This document shows, piece by piece, positions 49,894 through 60,894 of a DNA stretch of 64,000 nt. Position numbers and translations under genes: made by a program. The DNA comes from Talpa occidentalis. Its lineage: Eukaryota; Chordata; Mammalia; Eulipotyphla; Talpidae. The notes under the pieces are model-generated. The model saw only the letters and a program-made list of their open reading frames with translations. It ran no database searches and was not told the DNA's origin. Numbering within the stretch: position 1 is the stretch's first letter; each line of letters opens with the position of its first letter. Location: the NCBI RefSeq assembly GCF_014898055.3, contig NW_026555331.1:100214684-100278683 (forward strand). Direction: 5' to 3'.

Positions 49894-49967
49894 CTCTGGA
49901 CAACAAAGTGAACCATTTCCACAGCAGCCAACATGAAGAAGCTGCCACTTTTCAAATCTGAGACAAA
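49894..49967 (-). CDS. RAPGEF5: Probable 5' coding exon of the RAPGEF5-like gene
   Basis: On the minus strand the stretch is preceded by a T-rich tract ending in ctcag and followed by the strong donor gtaact. It is 74 nt long. Two of the three frames are open. The frame that ends in phase 0, which the next exon at 43499 needs, reads two leading bases and then 24 codons. These include the peptides LRFEKWQLLHVG and CCGNGSLCCPE. It should therefore follow an exon ending with one extra base. I do not recognise a domain in these residues. An old L1 3' end begins just upstream, around 50020, but does not appear to cover the exon. The call rests on splice signals and phase only, so a chance exon-like stretch cannot be excluded. 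Confidence 0.5.
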
Positions 49968-50019
49968 CTGAGCAACAAAATAATTAAAGCATTGCATTAT
50001 AACACACAGAATAAGTTAT

Positions 50020-50855
50020 ATCTTGAGTCCATACTGATACAAATATCTGATAAATACTGGTGTGTATATATGGGGAGGTGGGCAGGAGAGCACTCCCTTA
50101 CAGAATAATTTCAATTACTAAATGCAATAAAAAGAAAATGAGGGCCTCCTCTGGTGGTGCAGTGGTTGAGCACTGGGCTGCGATGCTGCCTGCAGCCTCT
50201 GTAGCGCCGGTTCGATCACTGGCCACCGGCGAGGGTCCTACATGGTGCACAGACCTCTCCTGCCGCCCGCTGCTCCCCTCAGCAGTGTACTTCGTCAGTC
50301 TGCCTGTTCTGCTCCCCGCTCTGGCTCTTGTGAATTCTCTCACCCTCCCATGCTTCTGACTGTACCCTGAGCTTGTATAAATAAATAAATAAATCTTTAA
50401 AAAGAAAAAAAAAAAAAAAGAAAATCACCATCAATAACATCACCATAAGAAATGTTGCAGATAATAATCACCAATGGATGCCAAAATGTGTGTATAAAAG
50501 AATGATGAGATATAGGGTATTAACAGAGTGTCAAAGTGACTCCCTACAAGATGCAAGTACAAAGGAAAAAAATGGTAACATCTCAGTGGAATTTAGCAGA
50601 CATCACCTTAACCAAGTGATAAAAGTTATCACCCATCATGAGACATTTTTACATCACCTGCCTGGTGATATAAGAGGGATATCCTTCAATACTGAATTTG
50701 TTGAGTATCAGTGCTGGGTCCAACAACTGTACAACTGTAGTTACATAAACATTAACATCTGGGGAAGCTGTTTATTGGAGAACTTTCTCTTTGTACCACT
50801 TGTGCAACTTTTTTAAGTCTGAAATTATTCTTTATAACAGTTTTTAAAAAACCAT
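50020..50855 (+). mobile_element. Old L1 3' UTR, split by a younger SINE
   Basis: The halves 50020-50139 and about 50420-50855 read as one L1M-type 3' end: 'tcttgagtccatactgatac', 'caccaatggatgccaaaatg', 'ttttacatcacctgcctggt' and a closing 'aagtctgaaattattcttta'. The SINE at 50140 interrupts it. Confidence 0.65.
50140..50415 (+). mobile_element. tRNA-derived SINE, full length, young
   Basis: Consensus-like copy with tail. Flanking aaaagaaaat (50130-50139, and again near 50416-50425 within the A-rich tail) is a likely TSD. Confidence 0.9.
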
Positions 50856-50860
50856 AGCCT

Positions 50861-52059
50861 CCTTCCTCTTCACAAACAGAAGCTAAAAACACATTCAAAT
50901 ATTATTTCAAAGTACATAACAGCTTGTATTTAAAATCTGAAAGAATTTGCAGTTATTTAAAAACAAAAACAATTCACCCTTAGTGCTCAAAATGTTCCAA
51001 CTCTTGAACAGAGTGGTGAATGACCCTGCTGACTTGTCTACATAATCCCTGCTGTATTCTCTCCTGCAAACTAACTGCTCCAGCCATGTGGGCTGTTCGA
51101 TTTTTACTATGCAAACCACGTGCATAAGCCTACTGCAAACCTCTATGCCCAAGCTCTTGCTGTGATTCCCCACTCTCTGTACTTCTCTGCACTTTACATT
51201 CTTCCTGTCCTGTGATCCACGCAAAAACTGCAGGAAGCCCACCCTCGCCCTGAGCCTCCCGTGATTAATCTCTTTCCCCAAACACACTTAACACTTGCCA
51301 CTAAAATATAATGCCTTTTGGTTCCATTTGTAAGTGTATTCCAGTTGTCTTTGACCAGCCCTGTAAACCCCCAGAGGAACTTAGGCCTTCTGTAAACCCA
51401 GGACCTTCTACAGTATGTACCAGGGGCAGTCATCCAATGGTGACTTCTTCCCAGCATCCAGAGACTCTTAGGCCAAGTGGCAAAGCATGATCCTGCCACC
51501 TCAAAATCTATGAAATCCATTGTCACCACCACCTTCCTATCTTACCTATAAGTGGTCACCTATGGAGCAAGAGTACATATACTGAATATCTTTATATGCT
51601 GAATAACTTACATGCTGTTTTAAAACTTAAAGATCCACTTGAATGACAATCATTCCTTCATAGTGAGAAAACCTCAGTTAAGTGATTTTACATGGAGTCT
51701 TTGAGAAGGAAAAATGTTTACTCCCTTTCTCACATTATTGGCAAGTCAGAAATGAGCAAAAGAAGTAAACCTTGAAATAGTCACCTTCCTTCCCTTCTTT
51801 GGTGGAAATACATTATTAGTCTGTTAAAGTTTCTTGTCAATTTATACATAATGTTTTGAAGGCTAAAAAACAACAAATGTGATAATGTACAGTCTTCCAA
51901 AGGAAGGAAGATTTATAAAACTATTTTAGTTTTCATTTCTTAATTATTCAATCAAGACATACAAAGAACTTCAGAGATACAGAACCAGGAAGAACCTCCT
52001 GAAGTCACCTGCTGATTCCACAGCGTTCCTGTGAACTAGGAGTCAGCTGGGAATGTAGA
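50861..52059. other. Nothing confident
   Basis: Overlapping minus-strand frames of 126 and 112 codons at 50907-51532 sit in a GC-richer patch. I see no domain and no splice signals in a usable arrangement. It could be an unplaced old repeat. Confidence 0.4.
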
Positions 52060-52240
52060 TAAGGGATCCACAAAGTGCACCCCACAAGCCAACCCCAGCT
52101 GCCATGTGCTTTTCATAAAGTTTATTTGGCACACCACTGGCTCCATTTGTTTACATGTGGTCTCTGGCTATTTTCCTGCCAAAACATGTATTATCTGCCC
52201 TTTATAGAAAAGGCTTACCAATACTGGTGTAGATTATCAA
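52060..52240 (+). mobile_element. hAT-Charlie non-autonomous remnant
   Basis: 'cataaagtttatttggcaca', 'catttgtttacatgtggtct' and 'ctgccctttatagaaaaggc' then ttaccaa follow the order of the Charlie element ending in tttgccgacccctg. Confidence 0.65.
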
Positions 52241-52585
52241 ATTTTACAGAATAGATGGTGCAAAATAAGTCTCCCAAGCAATATATTACAATGTGTAGCC
52301 AAATACTGATAGGACTTTTTTTTTCATTTTGAACCAAATTATTTTCAGGCAATTTAAGATTATTTCTTCTAAAACTGTTCCTGGCACATTTCTATCTTCA
52401 CTTGTGTGTTATATAAAAGCAAGAAATAGGTCAAAGCAATTTTTCTTTCAAGATTAAAACAAACAAGGAACATTTGGTTTCACTAACTCTTTCCCTTAAG
52501 GAAGGAACTTCCAATGTTTACCACAATACAAACAAGTCTAGACTACATCAAACTGATGCCAAGGGTTGAACATACAAAAGTATCA

Positions 52586-52616
52586 CTATAGTATAGTATA
52601 GCATAGCATAGCACAG
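52586..52616. repeat. (TATAG/CATAG)n microsatellite
   Basis: About six 5-bp units in which tatag gives way to catag. Confidence 0.9.
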
Positions 52617-53039
52617 TAAATTTAACATTATTGCAAACATCTGAACATTGCACACAATATTCTTTTTGCCTGAAATGTCTTTCTCTTCACACATTTAAAT
52701 TTTCATACAGTTTATGTTAAAGTGTATTCATATACTCAAGTCTTCCCCATTAGAAGTTCTTATGTACTTCCAAAGCATTTTAGATTCCCAGTACTTGTTT
52801 ACATTTGGACTTCCCCTAATCATTATAAAAATCTTAAAGGATCTACGTTCTGCTCATATTTATAAATGTCCACAGTATCTACAGGATTCATTGCATACAC
52901 TTAATTCTCATGAAAGTGAAAAGAAAAAATCCAGCACTTTTAATGCCTTTCTTGACACTTTTCACCTTCTAGTGTTCATGGCTTCTTCCTCTGTGTATCT
53001 GTACCTTCTGCTCGTGGGAGGCTACCTTGTATGGGTGTT

Positions 53040-53445
53040 AGAGCTCAGGATTTACACTGCTTAGATTCAAAGTCCATCTGTACTACTTAAAAGTTCTGTG
53101 TCCTCAGACAAGTTATTTAACTTCTTTGTGTCTAGTTCCATTTCTTTAAAAGGGTGAAATAAAATCCACTCATAAGGTTGTTATAAAGATTAAATGACTG
53201 AAAACAGTGGTTCTCAAATGTCAGCCTGCCTCAGAGCCATTTGGAAGGCCTGTTAAGCTAGATGGCTAGACCCCATCTTAGAGGTTTGGGCTTCAGTAGG
53301 TCTAGGGTCAGGCCTGTGAACGTGCAATTCTAACAACTTATGTTCATGCTGCTGGTCCTAGGACTACAGTGAGAAAGACTGACTGAAAATACATGAAATG
53401 CTTAGAATAGTGTCTGCTATATATAGTAAGTGCTCAATGAGCATT
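53040..53445 (+). mobile_element. MIR interrupted by a MER5 element
   Basis: MIR text runs to 53204 ('cataaggttgttataaagat' then taaatg). It resumes at 53390 with 'gaaatgcttagaatagtgtc', then 'agtaagtgctcaatgagc'. The two parts join at the inserted hAT element. Confidence 0.85.
53205..53381 (+). mobile_element. MER5A-type hAT element with intact 8-bp TSD
   Basis: Termini cagtggttctc and gagaaagactg are imperfect inverted repeats. The 8-bp duplication actgaaaa is exact at 53197-53204 and 53382-53389. The 177-bp length fits MER5A. Confidence 0.93.
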
Positions 53446-54756
53446 AACTCTGATTGGGCTCTCAGAGGAGGAACGTAGGTCTCTCTTACTACACTGTGAG
53501 CTTCTCAAGGGATTGGATTGTATCATTTTCATCTGCATCCCCAGGACACAGTAGAGTATCTCTGATAAAGCTAGGCCAGTGGGGCGCTGGCAATTCTCTG
53601 CCTCAAACAAGATTCCTCCTGGTCAAAAGTGGAAAAAATTTCTCCTTCCAGCACCACTGCCTGGGATTTCGCATCAAGCATCTTTTGCACATAGCTATGC
53701 CATTCACCCACTTGACCTACAACACACGGTTTCCCATACTTGGACATCTGGAAAAGCTAACTCAAAATCAGGAAGCTTTTAGATGGTCATTAGGAACATG
53801 GTTCTTTCCCAAATGGGTACAGAGTTTCTGTGTGCTTCTATCAATGCTAACAACCTGCCATCACCACTGCTTAAAGTTCTAGGTACAGTGAATATTTATA
53901 TAAATGAAAGTTTTACTTGGACACTACCAGGTGAAAATTCTTTAATTCATTCTAAATTTATACTATCTACTGGTAATTACTACTTATCAGTAACACTCCA
54001 TATCTTCTGGGTAATAATTCACTTTAGAACTTGAGAAAATCAGTATTGACTTTAGCATTCTAGAATTTCACATACACAACTTGAAATATTCAGGACATGT
54101 GCAACACCAGGATTATGACATGGATCCTCTGCAACTGCGCAAATAACCCTAACAGCAGTGCTGTGATCCCATGTGCAAGCTTTCCACTCAGAGAAGGTCA
54201 TTTTTCTAGCCCTCCTGAACTCATTCAAAGCAGCTGGGAACTCTATTACTGCCTCTCTTGTGCAATTCCACCATTCTCTGATGAAGAAAAGAGGGTCATC
54301 TGATTGATCAAAATTTACCATTTGCCACAAGGAGCAGTCCTATGCCTGCCTTCATTTTGCTCACTTAACACATAAAATTGTTAGCTTTGCTGGCCTTCAC
54401 TTACTTCACAAACTCTACTGCCCTCACTCCCATTACTCCCTGACTCACTTAACACACCCCCATGTCCTAGTCCATGCACATGATTAAAGATTATGCATCA
54501 TTTCAAATCTTTTAAAGAACCTGTAACACATGGACATATTTTGGTGAAAAGTGAAAAAAAGTTAAAAGTGAAACAGTATAAGGTCACGTACTCCTACAAT
54601 ACAAATAAAGAGCAATACACCAATGTGTTAATAGTAATCTCTGTGTAACCAGTAACTGGTAGATCTTTGTTATTTTCTGTATTTCCAAATGTCCAATTTT
54701 TCCATATTAAATATGTTCCTTTTATAACAGGGGCAGGAGGGGGGCAGATTACTTTA
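53446..54756. other. Nothing confident
   Basis: A 142-codon plus-strand frame at 53454-53882 overlaps other frames and lacks recognisable domains or transcription context. Confidence 0.4.
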
Positions 54757-54772
54757 AAAACAAGATAAAACC

Positions 54773-55039
54773 AGGCCTTTAACCCTGGTGGCACAGGGGT
54801 TAAAGTCTCAGCACTATCAAGCTATGGCCAACCACTGCTGCATGAGTTCAATCCCCAGACAGGGAGATAACCCACACAGCACAGCACTCTCCTGTCTCTC
54901 CCGCTGCTCCCCTCAGCAGTATATCTCAGCAGATCCGCCTGTTCTTCTCCCCACTCTGTCTCTGGTGAATTCTCCCAACCCCTGCACCTCTGGCCTACTC
55001 CCTAGTTCTTGTATGCATAAATAAATGAAAATAAATCTT
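54773..55039 (+). mobile_element. tRNA-derived SINE, older subfamily
   Basis: Diverged copy with ccagttc-type 3' part and taaataaat tail. TSD of 16 bp with one mismatch at 54757-54772 and 55040-55055 (aaaacaagataaaacc). Confidence 0.92.
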
Positions 55040-55055
55040 AAAACAAGATGAAACC

Positions 55056-55914
55056 TCTACTCATTATCATTACCCTCTACTCCAATTCTATAAAGGAAAC
55101 ACAAGATTACACAGATGAAAAAAGTGACTCTTTATATATAAAGGGTTAAGAAAATCTGCACAGTAAGAAAGAATCCAAACTTGAGTTAGTTCTAATGCAA
55201 GTGTATTTATGGGTGGGAGAGTGTGAGATAAGGCTTTAAGTAAAGATCCAAAAAGATAGTACAAGGTTAAGGATTCCACTAGGAAGAATGTTAATACTTC
55301 TCCCTCTTTCTGCTCAGTGGAGTCCTTCGAGCCACTCTGCCTGCCTGAAGTCAAAAAGGGTGATTGAACTGCACAGTTCATTTGTGAAAGGATTTTTTTT
55401 TTTTAATCCAGAAACAGAAGTTGTTCAAGTTTTGGAAGTCACTGCAAGGGGTTCAGAAGATATTGGTCCTACCAGAAAGAATTAAAATTTACGCCAAGTA
55501 TAGAAAATGAGAAAATTACATTTTTGTTTAGAATAAAGAATTTTTGCTTGAAAAGAAAGCATGGAGGAGACCCACAGTGGTAAGTGGAAGGAGTAACCCA
55601 CTTTCTCTCCATTGAAAGAAAAGGGTAGGCAGGACAATGAATAAGTATAGTGCGGAAATTTCAAACAGCATAGCAAGAGATAGGGCTATGCTTTCATTTC
55701 TAAGTGGTCCTTTGGGTGTAAAGGATAAAACTGGGTTCTACCCAAAGTTCAAAACTTTTAACACCAGTGCTCAGAGGGACTGCTCTGTGACCAATTTGCT
55801 GAAGTGTTTAGGATCACTTGCTCTTGACATTATTAACCTCCGAATACTCAGAGCTCACAACATCTGGAGAAAATGACTCAGAAAACAAATACCCCAAATT
55901 CAAGTATCAATAAT
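55056..55914. other. Nothing recognised
   Basis: No exon or confident repeat. Confidence 0.4.
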
Positions 55915-55964
55915 TTTAGGGTTCCTTATGTTCCTTATGTTTAGGGTTCCTGATGTTCCTTATG
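55915..55964. repeat. 25-bp tandem duplication
   Basis: Two 25-bp units starting tttagggttcc differ at one position. Each unit itself holds two ttcc(t/g)(t/a)atg words. Confidence 0.9.
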
Positions 55965-56670
55965 AATTTACCTCTACACAGCCAGGTTAGCTCTCTGCTT
56001 TCAAGGAAAGAATGTGAGACACTCAGTGGCTTAAGATGTGACTGCTGCATTTCCTTGGTGAATGTTGTTTACAGTTACTTCACTATCCCAGGTACAGAGA
56101 CTGCTTTTACAACTCTCAGACATTGCAAATTGCACATCATTTTTTTTTATTAATTGTGATCCTCATTTATAGGACACTGGCTCTAACATAGCCATATTCA
56201 AGAATTAATAAAGTTTTAATCCCAGCCTCAAGGCCATCATTGTCCATCACATTCCTGCCCAAGACCTGAGTGACAACGCTCCAGCTCCAAACAAGAAGAG
56301 ATTGTCCGTGCTCACACCTCAAGATGCAGATAGGGAAGAAAAGGGGTTTTAAAGAAACTTTAGTTTCCACACAGATCTTTCACTAGAAGGGAAATTAAAT
56401 CACCAAGACAACTGTTTTCAAAACAGCTTCTAAACTAGAAGGAAAACTTTTAAAATGAATCTTAAAATTTCATAAATGGAATAAAAGACAAAATTGGATT
56501 GAAGTCCATAGTAGCAGAAGACTACAAGATTAAAATCTTCTCATTTTTTCCAAGATATATGCTCTCTGAAGAGAGCATGAGGCCCACAGAAGCTTGGTAT
56601 TCCTACTTTGTTTTGAGTTTGACATTGTGTGTGTCCCTTGGACTAAAAGGTCAAGGCTCTTTTATGAATA
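55965..56670. other. Nothing recognised
   Basis: No exon or confident repeat. Confidence 0.4.
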
Positions 56671-56988
56671 CAGTTGGCCCTTGAACAACTGTCACTGTCC
56701 ACTTATACAAGGATGGGTAAGTGGACACTCACAATCTGCACTCACAAACTCAACTGCATTTGTTAGTTGAATCTGCTGATGCTGAACAAGGGCATCTGGA
56801 GGGCTTACTATACGGGATTTGAGCCTCTGAAGATTTTGTGGTGATAGTGGAGGTATCCTGACACCAATCTCCCCCAGATACCAAGGGACTACTGTGGTTT
56901 CGTTTGAGGGGAATAAAAATTTACAATTGGATTTTCCACTGCATTAGGGGATAATGCCCCTAGTTCCCACTTTTCAAGGGTCAAACTA
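56671..56988 (+). mobile_element. Tigger/MER2-like non-autonomous DNA transposon
   Basis: Begins cagttggcccttgaacaa and ends ttttcaagggtcaaacta, which are inverted repeats with a few mismatches. A TA dinucleotide flanks each end. The interior has 'accaatctcccccagatacc' then aagggactactgt, also Tigger-like. Confidence 0.82.
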
Positions 56989-58298
56989 TAGTCACAAGAG
57001 GTACTAAGAAGTGCATTCAGAAAGCAAAGAGCAATGAGCAAGTAACCAAGAACTTCCTTACATTTCCATTACATATTTCAAAAGACATGAATGAGACGAT
57101 ACTTATTGAATAATGGAAAAACAAAATACTAAAATAATGTTCAAATATGGGGTAAAAACATGCTTTCAATAAGGCTTTTATAGTCTTCTAACTTTAAATC
57201 CATGATTCTGGAGACCAACTGTACAACCAAGTGAACGCGAGCTGCACACTTGAAGCTCAACGGTTAGAATGGTAAATTTATGGTTATGTATATTTTACCA
57301 CAAGTAAAATTTTTAAACCATATTTGATAGATTCTCAGATCCAAATTTACATTCAAACACTGATCTTTGAAACTAAGAACCCATACACACACAGTGAAAA
57401 GCCTGCTGTACAGGGTGAAGGTGCTCTTCTAGGGAGATCGAGCTCCGCAGTGAATAATCCCAGCCTCCACACTAGGCGAGATTTAGAGCCACCGCACATC
57501 TACCTCTTATTGATTTTGGTGAGGTTTTAAATGGAGCCATGTGCAAATGAAGCCCGAGGAGTTAATTAACACAATTGTTTGCCCATGTTTTCTTCTTCTT
57601 TGTGTATTTAAATGCAGCACAAAAGTCATCAGTAGAAATAAAACATGAAGGTGAAAATGAGGACCATTCGCCCTGCAAAGAACAGAACTTCGCTCTTTCC
57701 TGCAAAGTACTTAGTCCTTTCCCTCTCAACCACGTTCCTGTAGTCACATTGAATGCTAACAAAAGGTTTTCAAAAGCAGATCCCATTTCTTATTACCGAC
57801 TACATTTGATGCACACAGGGAAACTTTTTGGTGAAAGCTTTCCAATTATAAATTAATTCCATGACTCACGGCAGGCAATTCCTTTCATATAACTCACTTA
57901 AGGCTTCTGTATCTCAATCTAGTCAACAAACACTTCGACACACAGTCCTATTAACCATCAGGTGATGCATTAAATCGTTAACCACAGGCTCTATGGCTTT
58001 CTCACACTTTTCTATGCCTCAGAGAGCAACCCACTACTAGGTGAGCAGAGATACAATTGGAAGAGGTTGTGGCTATTTTTTTAAAATCGCACCTTTCAGA
58101 CTTTTCTAACTGCATTCCACAGTGAGGAGTATATTTTATATGGTGACCCAGGTCACGCAAACATGTATGTAACTGAGACAAATACTTTTAATCCCCTTAT
58201 ACTGCCTATCTGCTATATGAGAGAAACTCTTAGCCCAGTTACAATATATTTATATATATCCACATTACATGCTAAAATTCCGTAATGATTCTGAAATT
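56989..58298. other. Mostly unassigned; L1 3' fragment near 57230-57320
   Basis: 'aatggtaaatttatggttat' then 'gtatattttaccaca' resembles a common old L1 3' end. The rest, including a GC-richer patch around 57400-57500, shows no exon I can define. Confidence 0.4.
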
Positions 58299-58310
58299 CT
58301 CATGTTAAAT

Positions 58311-58579
58311 CATTTTTTTTTTTAAAGATCCATTCATTTATGCATACAAGAACTTGGGTACAGGCCAGAGATGCGGGGGTGAGAGGATTCACCAGAGACA
58401 GAGTGAGGAACAGAACAGGCAGATTGACCAAAATACACTGAGGACAGCAGGCAAGACAGGGGAGGTCTGCTGTGCCATGTGGGTCGCTCCCTGGCCTGCT
58501 GGGGATCGAATTCGTGCTGCAGAGGCTGCGGATTGCTTCATAATGCTGTGCTTAGCCCCTTGCGCTCCCAGGGAGGTCC
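58311..58579 (-). mobile_element. tRNA-derived SINE, full length, older subfamily
   Basis: Minus-strand copy from T-rich tail to the 5' ggacctccctgg. TSD ctcatgttaaat at 58299-58310 and 58580-58591, exact. Confidence 0.93.
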
Positions 58580-58898
58580 CTCATGTTAAATTGTAAATGA
58601 AAAGAACCTCCATTTATTTTGTCCATTTGAGTTTTCAAAATAGTGTATAAATGGATAATTCGTCAATGGATACATATGTACTTAATTACATATTCAAATT
58701 AGAGGCTGAACTGCATAATGTGTCTAGATATTGTAGGGGTGTTGGGGGGTATGTGGGGATGTCCCCCCACTCCTCAGAGGAAGAGAGAAAGAGGGCAAGA
58801 AACTGACCGTGGGCCCAAAACAGCATATTCAATGTATGGGACAGACGTCACCTTTGTTTTTTGTTGATTTTTTTTTAAAGTAAATCTCTATAGGCTAT

Positions 58899-59305
58899 TG
58901 TAGGGTAAGGAAAATGTCAGGCTTTTCTGCCCTCCCGCCATCAGGATAGATGATGGATCCTTGCGGTCCTGAATGCATGCCTGATGGGCACCTGGAGTAG
59001 GGTGTGGGCATAGGTAGATGGGATTCACGAGGGCTAAGACTGCTTTTAAGGGCGGCGTCACGGGGATGCCAGTAGAGGCCGAAGGAGAAGCCGAGAGAGA
59101 GAGAGAAGGCCAGAGAGCCCAGACAGAGTGAAGACTTGTTGGGGGCTGGCAGGCCTGCCAGCCTACCAGCCCCCCAGCACCCATGCCTGCCGTATACCCG
59201 GTAATCCCAATAAAAACCTGTAAAACCACTGAGGACTCTGACTCCATCTCTACTCGGTCTGCTGGATATTAGAAAACCTGCCCCCTGTCCTGTCCTGACC
59301 TTACA
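58899..59305 (+). repeat. 5' LTR of copy 2
   Basis: A 407-bp LTR that lacks most of the (CAG)n block found in copy 1. It contains AATAAA in the ccaataaaaacc context. Confidence 0.87.
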
Positions 59306-60495
59306 ATTGGCGTAAGTCAGCAAGATGATCCATGCAGATGGGTATGGAGCCCTCCGAAGACCTGGAGGGACCAAGGAGTTGTAACAGACTGTGTTGGCCT
59401 GTGACGACGCTGGAGGCACCATGGTGGCACAGAAGGTGGACACGATCCGGGAGCTACAGGACAAGACCTCAGCTGGAGGAGGAGTTGCCGGAGAGGACCA
59501 GCCAACGACCCCTGAGGCAGCAAGAATCATCGGCGAAGAGAGGACCACGATTCGGAGCTCGCCAGTGCTGATTCAGGGAGAGGCCAACAAACTTGGCCTC
59601 ATGGACTTGGACTGATGGACTTGGACTGATGAACTTGGACTGACAATCCCACCAGAAGGCGGAGGACCTTGGCAGGTTATGTTTTTTTTTTGGGAATCTG
59701 GGGGTGGCCAGTGGGCCTTGATGGCCAAAAGCAGCCTGTGTGTGCCCAGCAGCTAGGCAGAGGAGAAAAGCCAACTGAGAAGGCAAAAGCTGGTGCTGAT
59801 GCTAAGTTGAGAAGCCCTGAGCGGCTGTTAAGCAGCCTGAGTATGCTGAGGAAGGCCAATGAGTCTCATAAAATCACCTGTGGGTGATGCCCTGCTTGTT
59901 GTCGAGTGAGGGTGAGGAGCTGAGGAACCTGTCCTTGGGGGACGGGTGGGGAATGTGGCTTGGGGTGGGGCCAAGCCGAATGTAGAGTTTGGATCCCCGA
60001 CCCATGTGCTTGTGCAGTGGGTTGACCTGAGTGCAGGGGTCTGTGAGTCGCATTGGTGGCTATGAAAGCCGAGTGTTGGAGCGACTGCAGACAGAAACCC
60101 TGAGGGTTGGTGATTACCCCCAACTGAATAGAATCGCCAGTCCCAGAGTGAGTGCATCCTGGGGGTGGATGCTGTGTGTGGCTTGTAGCCTAGACTACAG
60201 CCAGAGAAGGCCAGGAAGCCTGACGGCTCCTGGCGTGTTACAGTAGATGCCCTGAGTGATTCCCCTCCCTTGTATGAGCAGTGCCTTCGGCAGCAGATTT
60301 GGTGGCTCATCTGCGGGTACCAATAACATTGTTTTTTGCACTAGGTTGGGGCCCTGCCTGGACTTATTTGTGTTCTATTGTATTTTGTTATATTGTGATG
60401 TATTTGCTTTCATGGGCCATGGCTGCATTTGTTAGGTTTGCTAAGAAAATTGTATATATGTAGATTGTATGGCAGAAAACCCTGAGGGGGTGGAC
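59306..60495 (+). repeat. Internal region of copy 2
   Basis: Starts attggcgtaagtcagc, the presumed primer-binding position. It carries three gacttggactgatg-like words at 59603-59641 and a purine-rich stretch before the 3' LTR. Confidence 0.8.
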
Positions 60496-60894
60496 TGCAG
60501 GGTAAGGAAAAATGTCAGGCTTTTCTGCCCTCCTGTCATCAGGATAAACGATGGATCCTTCTGGTCCTGAATGCATGCCTGATGGTGGGCACCTGGACTA
60601 GGGTGTGGGCATAGGTAGATGGGATTCACGAGGGCTAAGACTGTGCTTTCAAGGGCGGCGTCACGGGGACGCCAGTAGAAGCCAAGAGAGAGAGAACACC
60701 GGAGAGCCCAGATAGAGTGAAGACTTGTTGGGGGCTGGGAGGCCTGCCAGCCTACCGGCCCCCCAGCGCCCCTGCCTGCCGTATACCCGGTAATCCCAAT
60801 AAAAACCTGCAAAACCACTGAGGACTCTGACTCCTCCTTTACCCGGTCTGCGGGATCATAGAAAACCTGCCCCGTGGCCGTTCCTGCCCTTACA
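60496..60894 (+). repeat. 3' LTR of copy 2
   Basis: A 399-bp LTR, TGCAGGGTAAGG...CTTACA. The first T-G-C reflects a single change from TGTA. Confidence 0.87.

Larger units (their letters stand above)
21271..49967 (-). other. RAPGEF5: RAPGEF5-like gene, partial (DEP-domain exons, minus strand)
   Basis: This is a chain of minus-strand exons with AG/GT borders. In transcript order they are 49894-49967 (probable), 43449-43499, 41681-41787, 36965-37086, 35098-35266 and 21271-21337. The phases fit at every junction and no stop interrupts the joined frame. The product contains a complete DEP domain, the membrane-targeting fold found in EPAC proteins, and then a Ser/Glu-rich linker. I recall this exact type of DEP sequence from the long isoform of RAPGEF5 (MR-GEF), which activates Rap by GDP/GTP exchange; that naming is from memory and was not searched. 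The REM and CDC25 catalytic parts must lie beyond position 1, and the first exon beyond 50 kb or outside the window. Introns measure roughly 6.4, 1.7, 4.6, 1.7 and 13.8 kb. The alternatives are another EPAC-like RapGEF paralogue. Confidence 0.75.
58899..60894 (+). mobile_element. Non-autonomous LTR retrotransposon / endogenous retrovirus, copy 2
   Basis: Same structure as copy 1: LTRs 58899-59305 and 60496-60894 around a 1190-bp internal region that aligns closely over its full length. The 5-bp flanks gctat (58894-58898) and actat (60895-60899) differ at one base and are a probable TSD. No polymerase or envelope reading frame exists. One open stretch of 74 codons near 59391-59615 has no recognisable domain, and its equivalent in copy 1 is broken. 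It is antisense to the RAPGEF5-like gene. Confidence 0.88.

Noticed and set aside
50907..51532. 126- and 112-codon minus-strand frames as exons
   Set aside because: They overlap in different frames with no domain; the length looks like chance in a GC-richer patch.
53454..53882. 142-codon plus-strand frame
   Set aside because: Longest free-standing frame in the window, but it starts next to a MIR, overlaps other frames and has no recognisable family.
55915..55964. Interstitial telomere-like ttaggg repeat
   Set aside because: Only two isolated ttaggg words within a 25-bp duplication; no array.
59391..59615. 74-codon open frame in the LTR element as a gene
   Set aside because: No domain, not kept in the other copy, and it overlaps other open frames.
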